DNA of 64,000 bases from Cotesia glomerata (GCF_020080835.1 NC_058167.1:5996459-6060458); one strand, 5' to 3'; counted from the first letter of the stretch, positions 24,307 through 35,894 are shown. Numbers and translations: made by a program. Notes: generated by a model not told the origin, from the letters alone.

Positions 24307-25344
24307 CCTCATTATGGAGAATTACACAAGATAGTTGAAAAATGCAATATGTGCTTCAACTTTTGTGTTCCGCACCGCGCCGCAGATTGCAAGACCGCTC
24401 AAGATTGCCGAAAATGTGGTCAACGTCACTACATGTCCATCCATTTTGGATGCACCAACGAAACCAGCTTCACCGCAGTCTACATCTTCCGCACAGATCC
24501 GCTTTCCGCTCAAGTATTGCTAGCTACCGCCTTAGTCCAGGTACGCCCGCATCATGGTAATCCAATCACCGCCAGAGTGTTGATTGATCAAGGTTCAGAG
24601 CTCTCATTTATGAGACAGTCGCTCTTCAAGAAGCTTGGACAACCGCTACAGCGTGACATGGTCATGCTCAAGGGCATTGGCAATGTCTCCGCAGGAAGCT
24701 CACTAGGTGTGAGCACAATTGAGCTTCGTTCGCTGTGTACGACCGCATCAATGCATGTCAGCATGCATATTCTACCAACACTGACGGTAGATCTTCCATT
24801 GTTCGTGATCGCTGATCCGAAATGGCCGCATCTTGAGAATCTCAAGCTCGCTGACCCGCAGTATCTACAGCCACACCCTGTAGATATTATTCTAGGTGCA
24901 TCACCAGCCGCACAGATCATGAACGTAGAGATTCAACGAGAACCTCGCAATGCTCCTATTGCACAATTTACCACGCTTGGTTGGATTGTCTATGGAGCTG
25001 TCACCGCTAAACACGCTTCAACATCACATGCAGCACTACATGCGTCAGTAGATACTGAATTACAAGATGCTATCGCTAAGTTTCGGGAGCAAGAAGAGGT
25101 TCCATCAGGTAATTCACCGTTCAACACCGCTGAAGAAGACGTATGTGAAATTCACTTTCGTCAAACGCATTATCGACAGCCTGATGGACGCTACGTAGTG
25201 AGATTACCGCTTAAAGCCCCCGAGAGTCAACTTGGCGACTCTATCAACGCAGCCATGGGGTCACTCCGCAGATTAAAAACTCGCTTGTCACGAGAAAGAG
25301 AATATTCTGACATGTATCGTGCATTCATGGCAGAATACATTTAA
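24307..25344 (+). pseudogene. BEL/Pao gag zinc-knuckle remnant, protease and start of pol
   Basis: The open frame begins after a TAA at 24304 and so lacks an initiator. It opens in the nucleic-acid-binding end of gag (CNMCFNFC, then CRKCGQRHY). Next comes a retropepsin-like domain with VLIDQGSEL; counted from the ATG at 24349, Asp is near residue 80. The end covers the pol linker (VRLPLKAPESQLGDSI, LKTRLSREREYSDMYRAFM). The frame stops at TAA 25342-25344 and continues in the same frame beyond it. A separate ATG at 24185 starts a short leftover of gag. Roughly 1 kb of gag is inferred to be lost, as BEL gag normally precedes the knuckle at full length. Confidence 0.85.
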
Positions 25345-28300
25345 CAAGGACACATGGTACGAGTACCAGTCAACGAATTGCCCGCAAACGCTTACTTCTT
25401 GCCTCACCATGGGGTATTGAAGCTTGATAGTGCCACTACGAAGCTCCGCACAGTGTTCAATGGTTCCTGTGCAACATCTACAGGAATTTCATTGAACGAC
25501 ATTCTCCACGCAGGACCCAAAACGCAAATTGACATTTTTGATGTGATGTTGAGAATCCGTTGCAGCAGGATTCTATTCGCTACTGACATCACCAAGATGT
25601 TCAGACAGATTGAGGTCGACTCGCTTGATTGGCCGCTTCAGTGCATTCTCTGGATAGATGAGAATGACTTAATAGACGCTTACTGTCTCAAGACAGTCAC
25701 ATACGGAACCGCTAGTGCACCTTTTGACGCAGTACGTGTGCTTATCCAACTAGTAAAGGATAAAGGACACCGCTTTCCGATAGCTGTTGCTCCAATGTTG
25801 AAAACACGCTACGTAGATGACATCTACGGTGGAGCAGACAACGAAGAAGACGCTATCAAGGCTGCAGTACAAACAAAAGCTCTGTGTGCAGCAGGCTGCT
25901 TCCCGCTTGCCAAATGGGCTAGCAATAGCCCACGGTTACTCGCTGAAGTCGCTCCAGAAAAGCAGCTGGATACACCGCTTAAAGAAATCAGTGATGCACC
26001 AGTAAAAGTCCTGGGCATGTACTGGAATTCACGCACTGACGCTCTCCAGTTCAAGTACACGCTACCGCCAGAGACGCCTAAGACAAAGAGAGCTATTTTG
26101 TCTGAAATCGCAAAGCTGTATGACCCGCTAGGACTTCTCGCACCAATAGTCGTCAAAGCCAAGATCTTTATGCAAAATCTGTGGCTAGATAGAGTGTCAT
26201 GGGATGAACAATTGTCACCATCACTCATTCACAAATGGACTGGATACCGCGAGGATCTTCGAAACATCGAATCCATCCGCATTCCACGCTGGAATAATAT
26301 AGCACCTGGAGCAACTATGGAATTGCACGGGTTCTCAGACGCTTCGCAAAACGCTATGGCTGCCGCTGTTTATTTGAGAGTCACTGACGCTGATGGGAAC
26401 ACAAAGGTCTCACTTCTGTGTTCAAAAACGCAAGTAGCACCGCTGAAGACCATGACAATCCCACGCTTGGAATTATCTGCCGCATGGTTGCTAACACAAC
26501 TGATACTTCATGTTAAAGAAGTTCAGTCGCTTGAAAATGTCAGGATCAATCTCTGGACTGACTCCGCCGTGACTCTCGCATGGATTAAAAGTCCAGCAAT
26601 CCGCTGGAAGACATTCGTCCGCAATAGAGTGGGAAAAATCCAAGAAACGCTTCGAGATGTCTCCTGGAAATTTATTCCAGAAAAACAAAACCCCGCTGAC
26701 TGCGCTTCAAGAGGTATACCTACGCTAAAACTGAAACAACATGCTCTCTGGTGGCATGGACCAACTTGGCTTCATGAACCAGAATCCTCTTGGCCCACTC
26801 TGGAGCCTCCAACCAACAACGCAACGCATCGTGAAGAACGCAAAGGTCTGACACTAGTAACTTGGAAAGCAGAAAATTGCCTGCTCCAACAATTACTGTC
26901 GCATTACACGCAGCTGTTTCCACTGCTACGGAAGCTTAGCATCTGGCATCGTGCCATCGACCGCTTTAAAAGAGTTCCACAATCTTCGCTGGCCTACCCG
27001 CTTACTCCATCAGACCTGGAGCGCGCTAAATTGACTTTGATTAAGTTCACTCAAGGACAATACTTCGCTAGAGAGATTCACACGCTACAAGATGGTGATG
27101 GTCTGCCTAAAAATAACAGCATCACTAAGCTGACTCCGTTCATCGACCATCAGGGGGTCCTGAGAGTCGGTGGCCGCTTGAAAAACGCATTGCTGGACCC
27201 AGAAGAGAGGCATCCAGCGATTCTACCGCGACAATCACCGCTTACATCAATTTTGATTGATGATTCGCACCGCAAAACGCTTCACGGAGGTACTCAGCTT
27301 ACGCTCGCTGACTTACGCAAGAGTGTCTGGATCATTGGAGGCCGTGTTCCAGTCAGATCATTTATTTTACGCTGCGTTATCTGCACGAGACACCGTGGAG
27401 AACGCGCTCAACAGTTGATGGGTCAACTACCCGCCGCACGAGTACAGCCAACTCGAACCTTCTTGCATACAGGACTCGACTACGCTGGACCTATCACGCT
27501 GAAAACGTTTCAAGGACGTGGAGCAAAAACATACAAAGGCTGGATTGCAGTCTTTGTATGCATGTTCAGTTCAGCTGTACATTTAGAGCTAGTAACTGAC
27601 TACACCGCTGCCGCTTTCATCGCCGCTTATCGCCGCTTCACTAGTCGCCGAGGTATCTGCCACACGCTATATTCAGACTGTGGAACCAATTTTGTAGGAG
27701 CAGATAAAAAGCTGAAACGACTATTCGCTGCAGGATCCCGCACATTACGAGAATTATCAACCTTGATCGCTCAAGATGGCACGAACTGGAAATTCAATCC
27801 GCCTGGAGCTCCACATTTTGGAGGAAAATGGGAAGCCGCTGTGAAATCTATCAAATTTCGCCTTCGAAGAACAATCGGAGACTCGCTGTTGACGCTTGAG
27901 CAATATTCAACGCTACTGGCTCAAATTGAAGCCATATTGAATTCCAGACCGCTCACACCGCTGAATGAAGATCCTGCTGACCTGGCTGTACTGACTCCAG
28001 GTCAATTCTTAATCGGACAGTCACTGACCGCTATCCCAGAGCCATCGCTGACAGATTTACAACCTGCTCGACTCTCGCACTGGGAACAAGTCCAGCAAAT
28101 GGTTCAACATTTCTGGAAACGCTACTAACAGGACTGCATCCACCGCTACCAGTCCATTTCAAAGTGGCATCATCGACGCAACCAGATCAAGGTGGGTTCA
28201 GTTGTACTGATCACCACTGAGGATCTCCCGCCAACCAAGTGGCCATTAGCCAAAGTAATTGCTGTCCATCCAGGTGAAGATGGACAAATCCGCGTAGTAA

Positions 28301-28422
28301 CTGTTAAGACAGTTAACACAGAGCTGGTACGTCCAATTACAAAGCTCTGTGTCCTGCCGCTAACGCATGAAGAAGATAATCTTGTCGACGCAGCCGCCAA
28401 CCCGGGGGAGAATGTTCGGTGA
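25345..28422 (+). pseudogene. BEL/Pao pol: reverse transcriptase, RNase H, integrase
   Basis: It is in the same frame as the protease. Residue numbers count from the ATG at 25354. RT has FATDITKMFRQI and RYVDDIYGG (YVDD about 153-156). RNase H has GFSDAS (Asp about 329) and LWTDSAVTLAW. Integrase has a His/Cys finger (HRKTLHGG ... CVICTRHRG), then GLDYAGPI (Asp about 709), YSDCGTNF (Asp about 775) and GGKWEAAVK (Glu about 827). Thus the catalytic residues of all three enzymes remain. A TAA at 28126-28128 interrupts the integrase tail. The frame reopens (GSVVLITTEDLPPTKWPLAKV, a typical BEL C-terminal domain) and ends at TGA 28420-28422 inside the 3' LTR. Confidence 0.92.
28402..28412 (+). promoter_or_regulatory. 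Polypurine tract of the BEL/Pao element
   Basis: CGGGGGAGAA directly precedes the 3' LTR start TGTTCGG, the expected plus-strand primer site. Confidence 0.7.
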
Positions 28423-29056
28423 ACAAGGCCCAGTAGCGATTAACTCGCTCCTGGGGGACTCCCAAATTCAAGAGACGCACCTGTCCACCGCTAGTTCCCG
28501 CAAAAATCGAACCGCCAATAGAAAATCAGCCTCTCGATCACGCCATGAATCGACCGCTTTATTGGCTGATCGCTCCCGCTAGACATGCGCAATAGCCTTC
28601 TTCCCCAACTCAACGAGGAAGAAGACGGACTATTGTTATTATCTTTCGCTTCTACGCTTTCGCTGCATCAAGTCGCCATTAGTTTTTCTTTACTTTCGCT
28701 TTCTGTTAATAAACCGCATTTCGCTTATTTAATAATTTAATTTGCTTAAATTAATTGTTAATAATTCGCTTTAGTTTGTTTCAGATAAGTTGTGTTATTT
28801 GTGCATTTTTTTCACCGCTTTTTTAGTGCCGACAAAGTGTTCAACCACGTGTCAACCGGCTTCGCTTTTGCTAACCACGCTGTAATTTATAAATCCGCTT
28901 TTATCTTAACAATCCGCTATTAAACATATTAAATATTGAGTGTATTTAATGTAAATAAATTCCCAGTGTTATTTTTGATAATAATTTACGCGTTTTAATT
29001 GAGATATCCAGACCTAAACCTGATCCCCGCTTTTCCGCTCTTTCAGTAATTATTCA
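28413..29056 (+). repeat. 3' LTR of the BEL/Pao element
   Basis: It matches the 5' LTR with about eight differences, including one extra T in the TTATTTGTGC segment. Confidence 0.93.
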
Positions 29057-30222
29057 TGTATAAAGTTTAATAGTAGAAAATTATGAAACAAACAAGAACT
29101 GTCATGATTTTATTACTTGAATATTGTAAAATTATTTTATTTACCTAACGATGCGGCACAATCATGACACTGAATCGATAAAATTTCTTCATCAACAATA
29201 TTTAAAACTACAGTCACTCTATATGATTTATTATGTACTCTGTGTTCAGGACAAATAAGACATTTGAGAGTACATTCAGGTCCCTGAAGCTTAACTTGTA
29301 CATATTCAATGGCTGCATCTCCATATGACTTTCCCCCAGATCTATAATTAAACAAATATTAATTTAAAATAGTGAAATAAATATAGTAGTGACAACTAAT
29401 AAATACTTTTTAAACTTTTTGATAAAAAATCATCAATTTATTTCTAACTAATATCTAAATAAATAGCTGTATTAAAATATACAAACAGGCTAGCTTTTGC
29501 TCCTTTCATTTCTGCTGATACAAAATCAGAATTTGTGACGAGATAAGTTGCAACCATGAATGCATCAACTCGTGGTAAATTATCAGACCGTGCTTCACTA
29601 AAACCAAGATCCACTTTTCGTCGAGGCATTTTTCTTGACTTGTTGATATTCACTAACTAAATTGTTGAACTGATGCTTCCCAAAAGTCTTAGTATTAAAA
29701 CAACATTGACATGTTCATAACCTCCAAACACATTCACTTTAAAATTAGAAAAACATTTCACAAAAATTTGTTTCACTTATAATTATTTTCAGTAAAATGT
29801 GGCATAAAAAATATAATGTGTAAAACTTAAAATTGAAAAAAACTTAATTTTAATTTTTTTAGTACCGTAAAATATTATACATGACTTATTGCTCATTCAA
29901 ATATTCGCGCTACAAACAGCACAATGACGTCACACCAATCACATCACGTATTACATCACGTGACTTTTGTGTAATTTAGGACCACATTTATTTATTAAAT
30001 TATTTAAATTTTTAAGAACAAAATCGAAAAATGTTTTTTTCAAAAATTTTAAAAAATTATATAGAATGTAAAAATATCAAAAGTTAATGAATACCAAAAT
30101 CATGCAAATACCCAATTGTTCTACATTGATAATAAAGTTAACTCGACTCAAGAGAAAAGCCTTGTGGGGTAAAAGTGCATCAGTAGTTGACCGATCGTGT
30201 AAAAAAGTCATAAAAATTTTTA

Positions 30223-30338
30223 TTAACCCTTCGTTGGTCGCGCTTTTTTTAGTTTCTCGCTCGCACTATAGCGAGTCTCTATAGGTTGAGTAGTTGTTAG
30301 GCAGCGATTCGCTCATAGCGCGACCAACGAAGGGTCAA
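30223..30338. mobile_element. 110-bp piggyBac-like MITE
   Basis: The 19-bp inverted ends ACCCTTCGTTGGTCGCGCT / AGCGCGACCAACGAAGGGT are flanked by TTAA on the left and TCAA on the right. TTAA targets and CCC-starting ends fit piggyBac; the right copy of TTAA would carry one mutation. Confidence 0.6.
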
Positions 30339-30340
30339 GG

Positions 30341-30737
30341 TAGTTGTTGCGTGAAAGGCATTTCAACAGAAAATTATGAAATTTTTTTTATTGATAAATA
30401 AATATATTAATATTTCACTACCAAAATTTCAGATCAATTGACCGCACCATTTTTGAGTAATTAATTTTCGAAATTGCATTTTTTACACGTAGAGGTATAG
30501 AGAGATGGTAAAGTTAGTATGAAATCTTTGGCCTACTCGAGTGGTACGGAAGATTTCATACTAACTTTACCATCTCTCTATACCTCTACGTGTAAGAGAT
30601 GCAATTTCGAAAATTAATTACTCAAAAATGGTGCGGTCAATTGATCTGAAATTTTAGTAGTGAATTATTAATATATTTATCTTTCGATAAAAAAAATGTC
30701 ATGACTTTCTGTTGAAATGCCTCTCACGTAACAACTA
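30341..30737. repeat. Foldback element, two 188-bp arms around a 21-bp loop
   Basis: Arms 30341-30528 and 30550-30737 are near-perfect reverse complements (for example CACGTAGAGGTATAGAGAG and CTCTCTATACCTCTACGTG). The loop is GGCCTACTCGAGTGGTACGG. A transcript would form a long double-stranded hairpin. Confidence 0.9.
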
Positions 30738-31480
30738 TAGTTTGAAATTCCTGATTATTTATGTAATGTCCCCAAATTGTCTTGAAAATGTCCTTTGTTG
30801 TGTCGATTCATTGAGAAAATTTCACACCATTATTTTCCGCTACACGACCGTGTAATGTACTTCAGGTCCATTTTTTCACCGAAGTTTTTTACAGTGTATT
30901 TATTTCAATTAAAAATTTTTATTTACTTAATATTTTATTATTTTAAGGTAGTACTACCGGTTTTAGAATTGACATTCAGAATTTAATGAAATTTGGCATA
31001 TTGGTACTTTATAATATCATAATTAAGCAGTAAAATTTTTGGAACCTGAGCAAGTCCTGAAAAAAAGATATTAATATCTACATATTTTTGCTTTTACCAT
31101 TGATCTTTATGGAGAATCACAGACTTTATTTTATTTCACAAAACTGGACGTTTAGATTCTTATAAAAATCAAGACAACGAGAGAAAATAACATCTAGAAC
31201 ATATTTAATAATAATCAGTATGATTTCCAAGAATATGAGAATATTTATTAATAAAAAACATTCAAAATTTATCTCTGTTTCTCTTTCTCCAACGTGATTT
31301 AGTATAGGGAAATCTACTACGTTAATCAAATAAGGTTAGGTTTTATGATTTGGCTCTTGTGGTAACGGTAGTACTATCTTAAACTTCCTAAATTAAATAT
31401 TAACTTTTTTTAATAATTAATTTTTAATTATTATAAATGTAAAAAATTTAATTGTAAAAATTGTGTTAGTTAAAATATTA
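30738..31480. other. AT-rich non-coding stretch
   Basis: Nothing recognisable is seen. Confidence 0.5.
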
Positions 31481-31622
31481 TCAACACCGGAAAATTTATA
31501 ACACCGATTTAACACCGAAAAAAATATTTACACCGTGAACGGTGTTACTGCTACACCGATTTCGTTGTTGAATTTAACACCGGAATTTTCAACACCGCAC
31601 ACCGTACACCGCATGGAATCAC
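31481..31622 (+). repeat. Cluster of ACACCG words
   Basis: At least nine copies of ACACCG (often AACACCG) lie in about 130 bp, with one inverted pair ACACCGTGAACGGTGT in the middle. The cluster abuts the start of a G-family copy. Confidence 0.75.
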
Positions 31623-31785
31623 CGGTTTTTAACTTCTCGCTAAGAACATCGAAGATTTTCAAAAATTGGGAAGTTATTGTTTTCACCCCGTTTTGCAAAA
31701 ATCGAGTTGTCATCAGATCTCCACGTTTTAATGTCACAGGAAGCTTCCCTGACTACCCCTGCGATGTTGTCACTATGTCTGTATG

Positions 31786-31800
<15 letters not shown>

Positions 31801-31816
<16 letters not shown>

Positions 31817-33115
31817 TTTTTTTTTAGGGGGGGGGAATCCTTTTTACGGATTCTAGGCATAGCTGTTTGGCCTGGATATGTGGCGACTCGACGCAGCGTC
31901 ATACTAAAACTCGACACTGACGCCCCTACCCACTAAACCCTAAACCCCTTTTCCTTCTTTCCTCTAATCCCTCATGGAAACCGCCGTCAGGCATTACTTC
32001 GTGAAGGGAGGATCTAGCTACTGCTCTTCCTTCTGGTGGCTGAGGTGTTAACTACCTTCCTTCTATCTTCTGCTATTTGCTCTTTTTCTTTCGGTGGAAC
32101 GCAAGTCTTTAAGGACTTCTGTTGCAAACGTGTTGGTAGCGTTCCAGGCAGCTTCTGATGACAACATTGCTTCTACTAGTGAATCTGGTTGCATTCTCTG
32201 GTTCAGGATCCTCTCCAGTTCTTCACGCTGTGGATCGAAACGAGGACATACAAAGAAGACGTGCTCCACGTCTTCAGCAGCTCTTGGGCAGGACGGGCAC
32301 CCCGAAGAGTCATCGTGCTTAAAGCGGTGTAGATACTCTCGAAAACACCCATGTCCCGACAACATCTGCGTAAGATAGTAATTGACCTCACCGTGATTCC
32401 GGTTAAGCCAAATGTCGATCCGAGGTATGAGACGGTGCGTCCACCTACCCTTCTCTGCAGCATCCCATTGTAGTTGCCATCGGCCTATGCTCTTCTGCCG
32501 TTCTTCAATTCTAAGTTCTTCAGGGATCAGTGCAGTTGACCTTTTTCGTTGGTAAAGGGCCCGTCTTTCCTCTGCTAGAACTCTAAGAGGTAGGGTTCCA
32601 GCAATGACGCACACTGCTTCTTTTGATATAGTGCGGAAGGCACTAGCTACTCGTAGGGCACTCAGTCGATATACTGGTCCAGCCTTTCTCCATGATTCTT
32701 GCGTCTTTAATGCGTCGGCCCATATGGATATTCCGTAAGTGAGCACCGATATGACTACTGATGACAATAATAGCCTCCTGCTCTGTTTTGGGCCTCCGAC
32801 GTTCGGCATCAGTCGTGCGAGACTAGCCCTCACTACTGACGCTTTGGCACTGACATGTTCCACTTGCTGCTTGAAGTTGAGTCGGGCATCAAGCATCACT
32901 CCCAAATATCGGATATAAGGTTGTGATGTGATTTCTTGTTCGCCGACTTTCAGCTTAATGGTCTCTACCACTTTTCTGCTGGTAATAAGTACTGCCTCAG
33001 TCTTGTGTTGCGCCAGTTGCAGGTTCACTGCGTCCATCCACCGGTTAACGTGCTCAAAAGTGAGATCGAACATATGATTTATCTCGTCAAGGTGTTTGGC
33101 AACGACCACTACGGC
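31801..33115 (-). mobile_element. R1-clade LINE, copy a, 5'-truncated, in (TG)n
   Basis: A T-run (31801-31825), the poly(A) tail read on this strand, joins (TG)n directly. The 3' UTR is shared with copy c (GAATCCTTTTTACGGATTC, TTGGCCTGGATATGTGGCGA). The 5' end is cut just after the RT catalytic region, at ACGGC|TGTGTG. On the LINE sense strand (CA)n lies both upstream and downstream. Confidence 0.9.
32063..33115 (-). pseudogene. LINE a ORF2 C-terminal part (RT thumb and zinc finger), 5'-truncated but open
   Basis: About 350 codons are open with no stop, from AVVVVAKHLDEI (just after the missing catalytic box) to the natural end LRSTERKRANSRR. Visible blocks are LGVMLDARLNFKQQVEHV, VLTYGISIWADAL, ALRVASAFRTIS, WDAAEKGRWTHRLIP and NYYLTQMLSGHGCF, followed by a CCHC-type finger CPSCPRAAEDVEHVFFVC. 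This layout is that of R1-clade ORF2 proteins. It is about 80% identical by eye to copy c. The intact frame argues for a recent insertion, although no start, endonuclease or RT core is left. Confidence 0.85.
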
Positions 33116-33132
33116 TGTGTGTGTGTGTGTGT

Positions 33133-33174
<42 letters not shown>
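33116..33174. repeat. (TG)n microsatellite at the 5' edge of LINE a
   Basis: TG repeats with one TATG interruption; the outer half of the target microsatellite. Confidence 0.95.
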
Positions 33175-33177
<3 letters not shown>

Positions 33178-33775
33178 TATGTGAACCACTTATAACTTTT
33201 GAACGGCTCATCCGATTTTATCGCGGTTGGTGCCATTTGAAAGGGCTTGGCAAAACTTAGATTTTAAGTATAGTTTGGACCGATTCGGATCAGTAGATTT
33301 TAAGAAATCTTAAAAAAACTAAGAAAAAACATTTTTTCAAATATGTTTTTTTTTTTATAACTTTTAAACGGCTCCACCGATCGATTCCAAAAACTAATCA
33401 GCTTTAGACAAGAAAAAACCACGTCGATCGCCACCAAGCTGGTCGAAATCGATTAATTCGTTCGAGAGATATCGTGAACGAAAGAAAACCGAAAAAAGTT
33501 TTTTTTCGAAATTACTCCGAAGTTTTCAGTTCGATCAATTAAAATTCCAAAAGTAGTGTTCTATGAAACGTCTATCAGACTTTTGAGCTCAAAGAGCTTA
33601 AATACATAGAAATACTATCTCTTTAAGCTGAGCGAGCTAAAAATACCACATAAATTATATTTTGAGCTCAAAAATCTCAAAAACTTCATATGTACAATTT
33701 TAAGCGCCCAGGTATGGAATTAGCGGGAAGTTGCAGGGATGGCCTTTAGAGTGAACCGTTTTACTGATTTTTTGT

Positions 33776-34260
33776 TATCATCATGAATGATATTTTCACA
33801 GTATCGTTAAAAAAAAAATTATAAAAACTCATAAATACAATATGTGGGTTATTTTGAGCTCTTCGAGCTCAAAAAAGTAGCTTTTGTATGCTTTTGAGCT
33901 CTTCGAGCTCAAAAATCTGATATGACGTATGATAAAACACTATTTTTTGAATGGATGAACCGATTTTCACGCAGTTGGTGACATTCGACGCAGTTTTTTA
34001 AGCTTCATGAAAAACCTTCAAGTTTGAATTGATAGAACAAGAAATTTCGGAGTAATTCCGAAAAAACACTTTTTTTGGTTTTCTTTCGTCAATGATAACT
34101 CACGAATGAATTAACTGATTTTGACTGGACTGGCGGCGATCGACGTGGTTTTTTGATGTTAAGAGCCGATTAGTTTTTGGAATCGATCGATCGAGCCGTT
34201 TAAAAGTTATTTCAAAAAAACCACATTTGAAAAAATTTTTTTGAAGTGAAACTTCTTTAG
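33776..34260 (-). repeat. Inverted partial G-family copy
   Basis: Words of the second half of the G family appear in reverse order (GAGCTCTTCGAGCTC twice, ACCGATTTTCACGCAGTTGG, GAATTAACTGATTTTGAC, GGAATCGATCGATCGAGCC). There is no (TG)n tract. Confidence 0.7.
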
Positions 34261-34554
34261 AATCGTTGTGATTTCAAACTCGATGAAACGAAAAAATAAG
34301 TCTATAGAGACACAAACACATGAATGTATAGGATTCAGTTGGTGAGAGAATGAGATAGAACACATAAGACGTTCTCGGTCTCCTCTTTGTGCGACTCTTC
34401 GTAGCATCCCTACTATCGTCTACTAATCATTGTCCATATGTATGCTCCTGTGTAGTGGGATAGTCAGTATATCTATATCTATATCTTGCTCCAGCTCCGA
34501 GCGTTCTACGTGTTATGTTAGTATGTGTTTAATACATGTGTTTGCGCCTACGTA

Positions 34555-35571
34555 CACGGAGAAAAAAGTATTGCTATTATAGCGATCCAGGGGATCGTGA
34601 ACGAAGTATCGTGATTAGCTCAAAACAGTAGTCATATTCACCATACGAATACAGTTATGCTCGAAACCGTGAATACTGAATACCACGCTCAACTTTATAG
34701 TGAATATCGAGTTTATTTATTTATAATTTTGGTGATGAATTAGTGATAATTGCACCAATTTATATTAACAGCGATATGGACAATTGGGTTGTTGATAAAT
34801 TACTCGAGTGGAATCTTGAAAAACTCGTATCGTTTTTTGAAGGTCTAGTAAAGAAATAAATCTTCCTATGTTAACTGAGTTAATGCTGTGTCCGTGGTTA
34901 TTGTATATAATTCTACTGCGTTGATAGAGAAAAACAATGAACAATTTATATTGTATTAAATAAATGACATTTGTGTTTTCATAAAAGGTTTTTTTAGCAT
35001 AAATAATTTGATCCCATACTACTTTACGCATAAATATGTTATTTTTTTTATAAAGTACATGGAGTAATAAAGAAGTAAAAATTCCATTGAAAAATATTTT
35101 TCTTATGATAAAAATAATTACGTATTTTTAATGAATATATCAATAATACAAATTTCTAGGCTAATATTTTTAAAAATCAAAAAAAAGTCATATAAAATAA
35201 ATTCCAACTGTTGTCAGTCATTATTTAAACAATTTTAAACCTAACCTAATTTTTGACTGTCATATAAACTAATCAAAAATTTTAAACTAATCAAGCTATA
35301 CAAGGAATTCGTATTTATGTTCATAACAATAATATACGAAAAAACTAAAAAATAAAATAATCTGCAATAACATATAATTAACATTTAATCAAAAACAACT
35401 AATAATCATCTATAAACCATAGCAATATAGACATTCGATATCCGAATCCATGTGGATCGTGATAATCACGACCCACTAGATCGGACATATGCGCATCTAA
35501 AGTATAGTCATACGTGGATCGTGATCATCACTATACTGTATCGTAATAATAGCAACACTTTTTTCTCCGTG
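34555..35571. mobile_element. CACGG-ended non-autonomous transposon, 1.0 kb
   Basis: The ends CACGGAGAAAAAAGTATTGC and CAACACTTTTTTCTCCGTG are flanked by TA. Both subterminal parts contain ATAGCGATCC- or GGATCGTGAT-like words. No gene is visible. The 294 bp before it and 214 bp after it hold nothing recognised. Confidence 0.8.
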
Positions 35572-35894
35572 TATGAGTAAGCTTTAATAAAAAGCAAGCG
35601 TGTTGATTGTTGATGCATTTATATTTGTGTGAACATTTTAATTTTCTTAATTTTACAATAATGCCAAAAATTACCAGATCAAAAACAGTAATTGACTCTG
35701 TTTTCCAAGATAGATATTATTTACAAGTGGGATCAACCCAAGCTCAGCCATGTTAATTTTTTTTTCTCATCAAATTAAACAATTTTCAACTTCCCGCTAA
35801 GAAAATTGAAAATTTTCAAAAATCGGGAAGTTATTGGTTTTACCTCGTTTTTCGAAAATCGAGTTCTCATCAGATCTTGACGTTTTGAGGTCCT

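Larger units (their letters stand above)
23440..29056 (+). mobile_element. BEL/Pao LTR retrotransposon, 5.6 kb, gag deleted
   Basis: It has two LTRs (23440-24082 and 28413-29056) that differ at roughly eight positions, so insertion is fairly recent. The target duplication TGTAT is exact at 23435-23439 and 29057-29061. The domain order is zinc knuckle, protease, RT, RNase H, integrase in one frame. Most of gag is missing and two in-frame stops interrupt pol. It lies in the intron of the YqaJ gene in the opposite transcriptional orientation. Confidence 0.95.
22413..29629 (-). pseudogene. SWIM zinc finger / YqaJ nuclease gene of the ISL2EU element, split by BEL/Pao and frameshifted
   Basis: Exons on the minus strand are 29629-29487 (starts MPRRKVDLGFSEARSD), 29341-29145 and 23349-about 22626, then a shifted frame to 22413. 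The splice phases agree: exon 2 ends phase 1 at CGTTAG|GTAA and exon 3 starts after TTTTTAG. The join forms a SWIM-type finger, QCHDCAASLG then GCKHSIAFL. Exon 3 carries the YqaJ core: LRYGRITASKAYEA, GKELEATVL, LGASPDAI and VEIKCP, the acidic and Lys residues of the PD-(D/E)XK fold. One missing T near 22626 shifts the frame just after VEIKCPASEKAF; the other frame continues RTYIDTVNYNKIS to KLLKRSK. In ISL2EU elements this nuclease accompanies the transposase; its exact role is not settled. The intron at 23350-29144 would be about 180 bp without the BEL element. Confidence 0.82.
21192..30113. mobile_element. ISL2EU-type DNA transposon, left end missing, BEL/Pao inserted
   Basis: It encodes the two-gene set known from ISL2EU elements: an IS5-like DDE transposase (+ strand) and, convergently, a protein with a YqaJ exonuclease domain (- strand). 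The right end CATGCAAATACCC at 30101-30113 recurs inverted at 63799 (GGGTATTTGCATG), together with about 200 bp of adjoining sequence. The left end is not found; fragment C abuts at 21191. Both genes carry frameshifts or stops, so this copy is inactive. Confidence 0.8.
31621..33775 (+). repeat. G-family copy 3, split by a LINE in its (TG)n tract
   Basis: The left part 31621-31800 ends in TATGTGTGTGTG. The right part resumes at (TG)n 33116-33174 and runs to AGCGGGAAGTTGCAGGGATGG near 33735 and TTTAGAGTGAACCG. The LINE occupies the gap. Confidence 0.8.

Noticed and set aside
31930..31955. Telomere-like CCCTAAACCCC in LINE a, repeated in LINE c near 56188
   Set aside because: Only two units, in the shared LINE 3' UTR; insect telomere repeats are normally TTAGG and no array is present.
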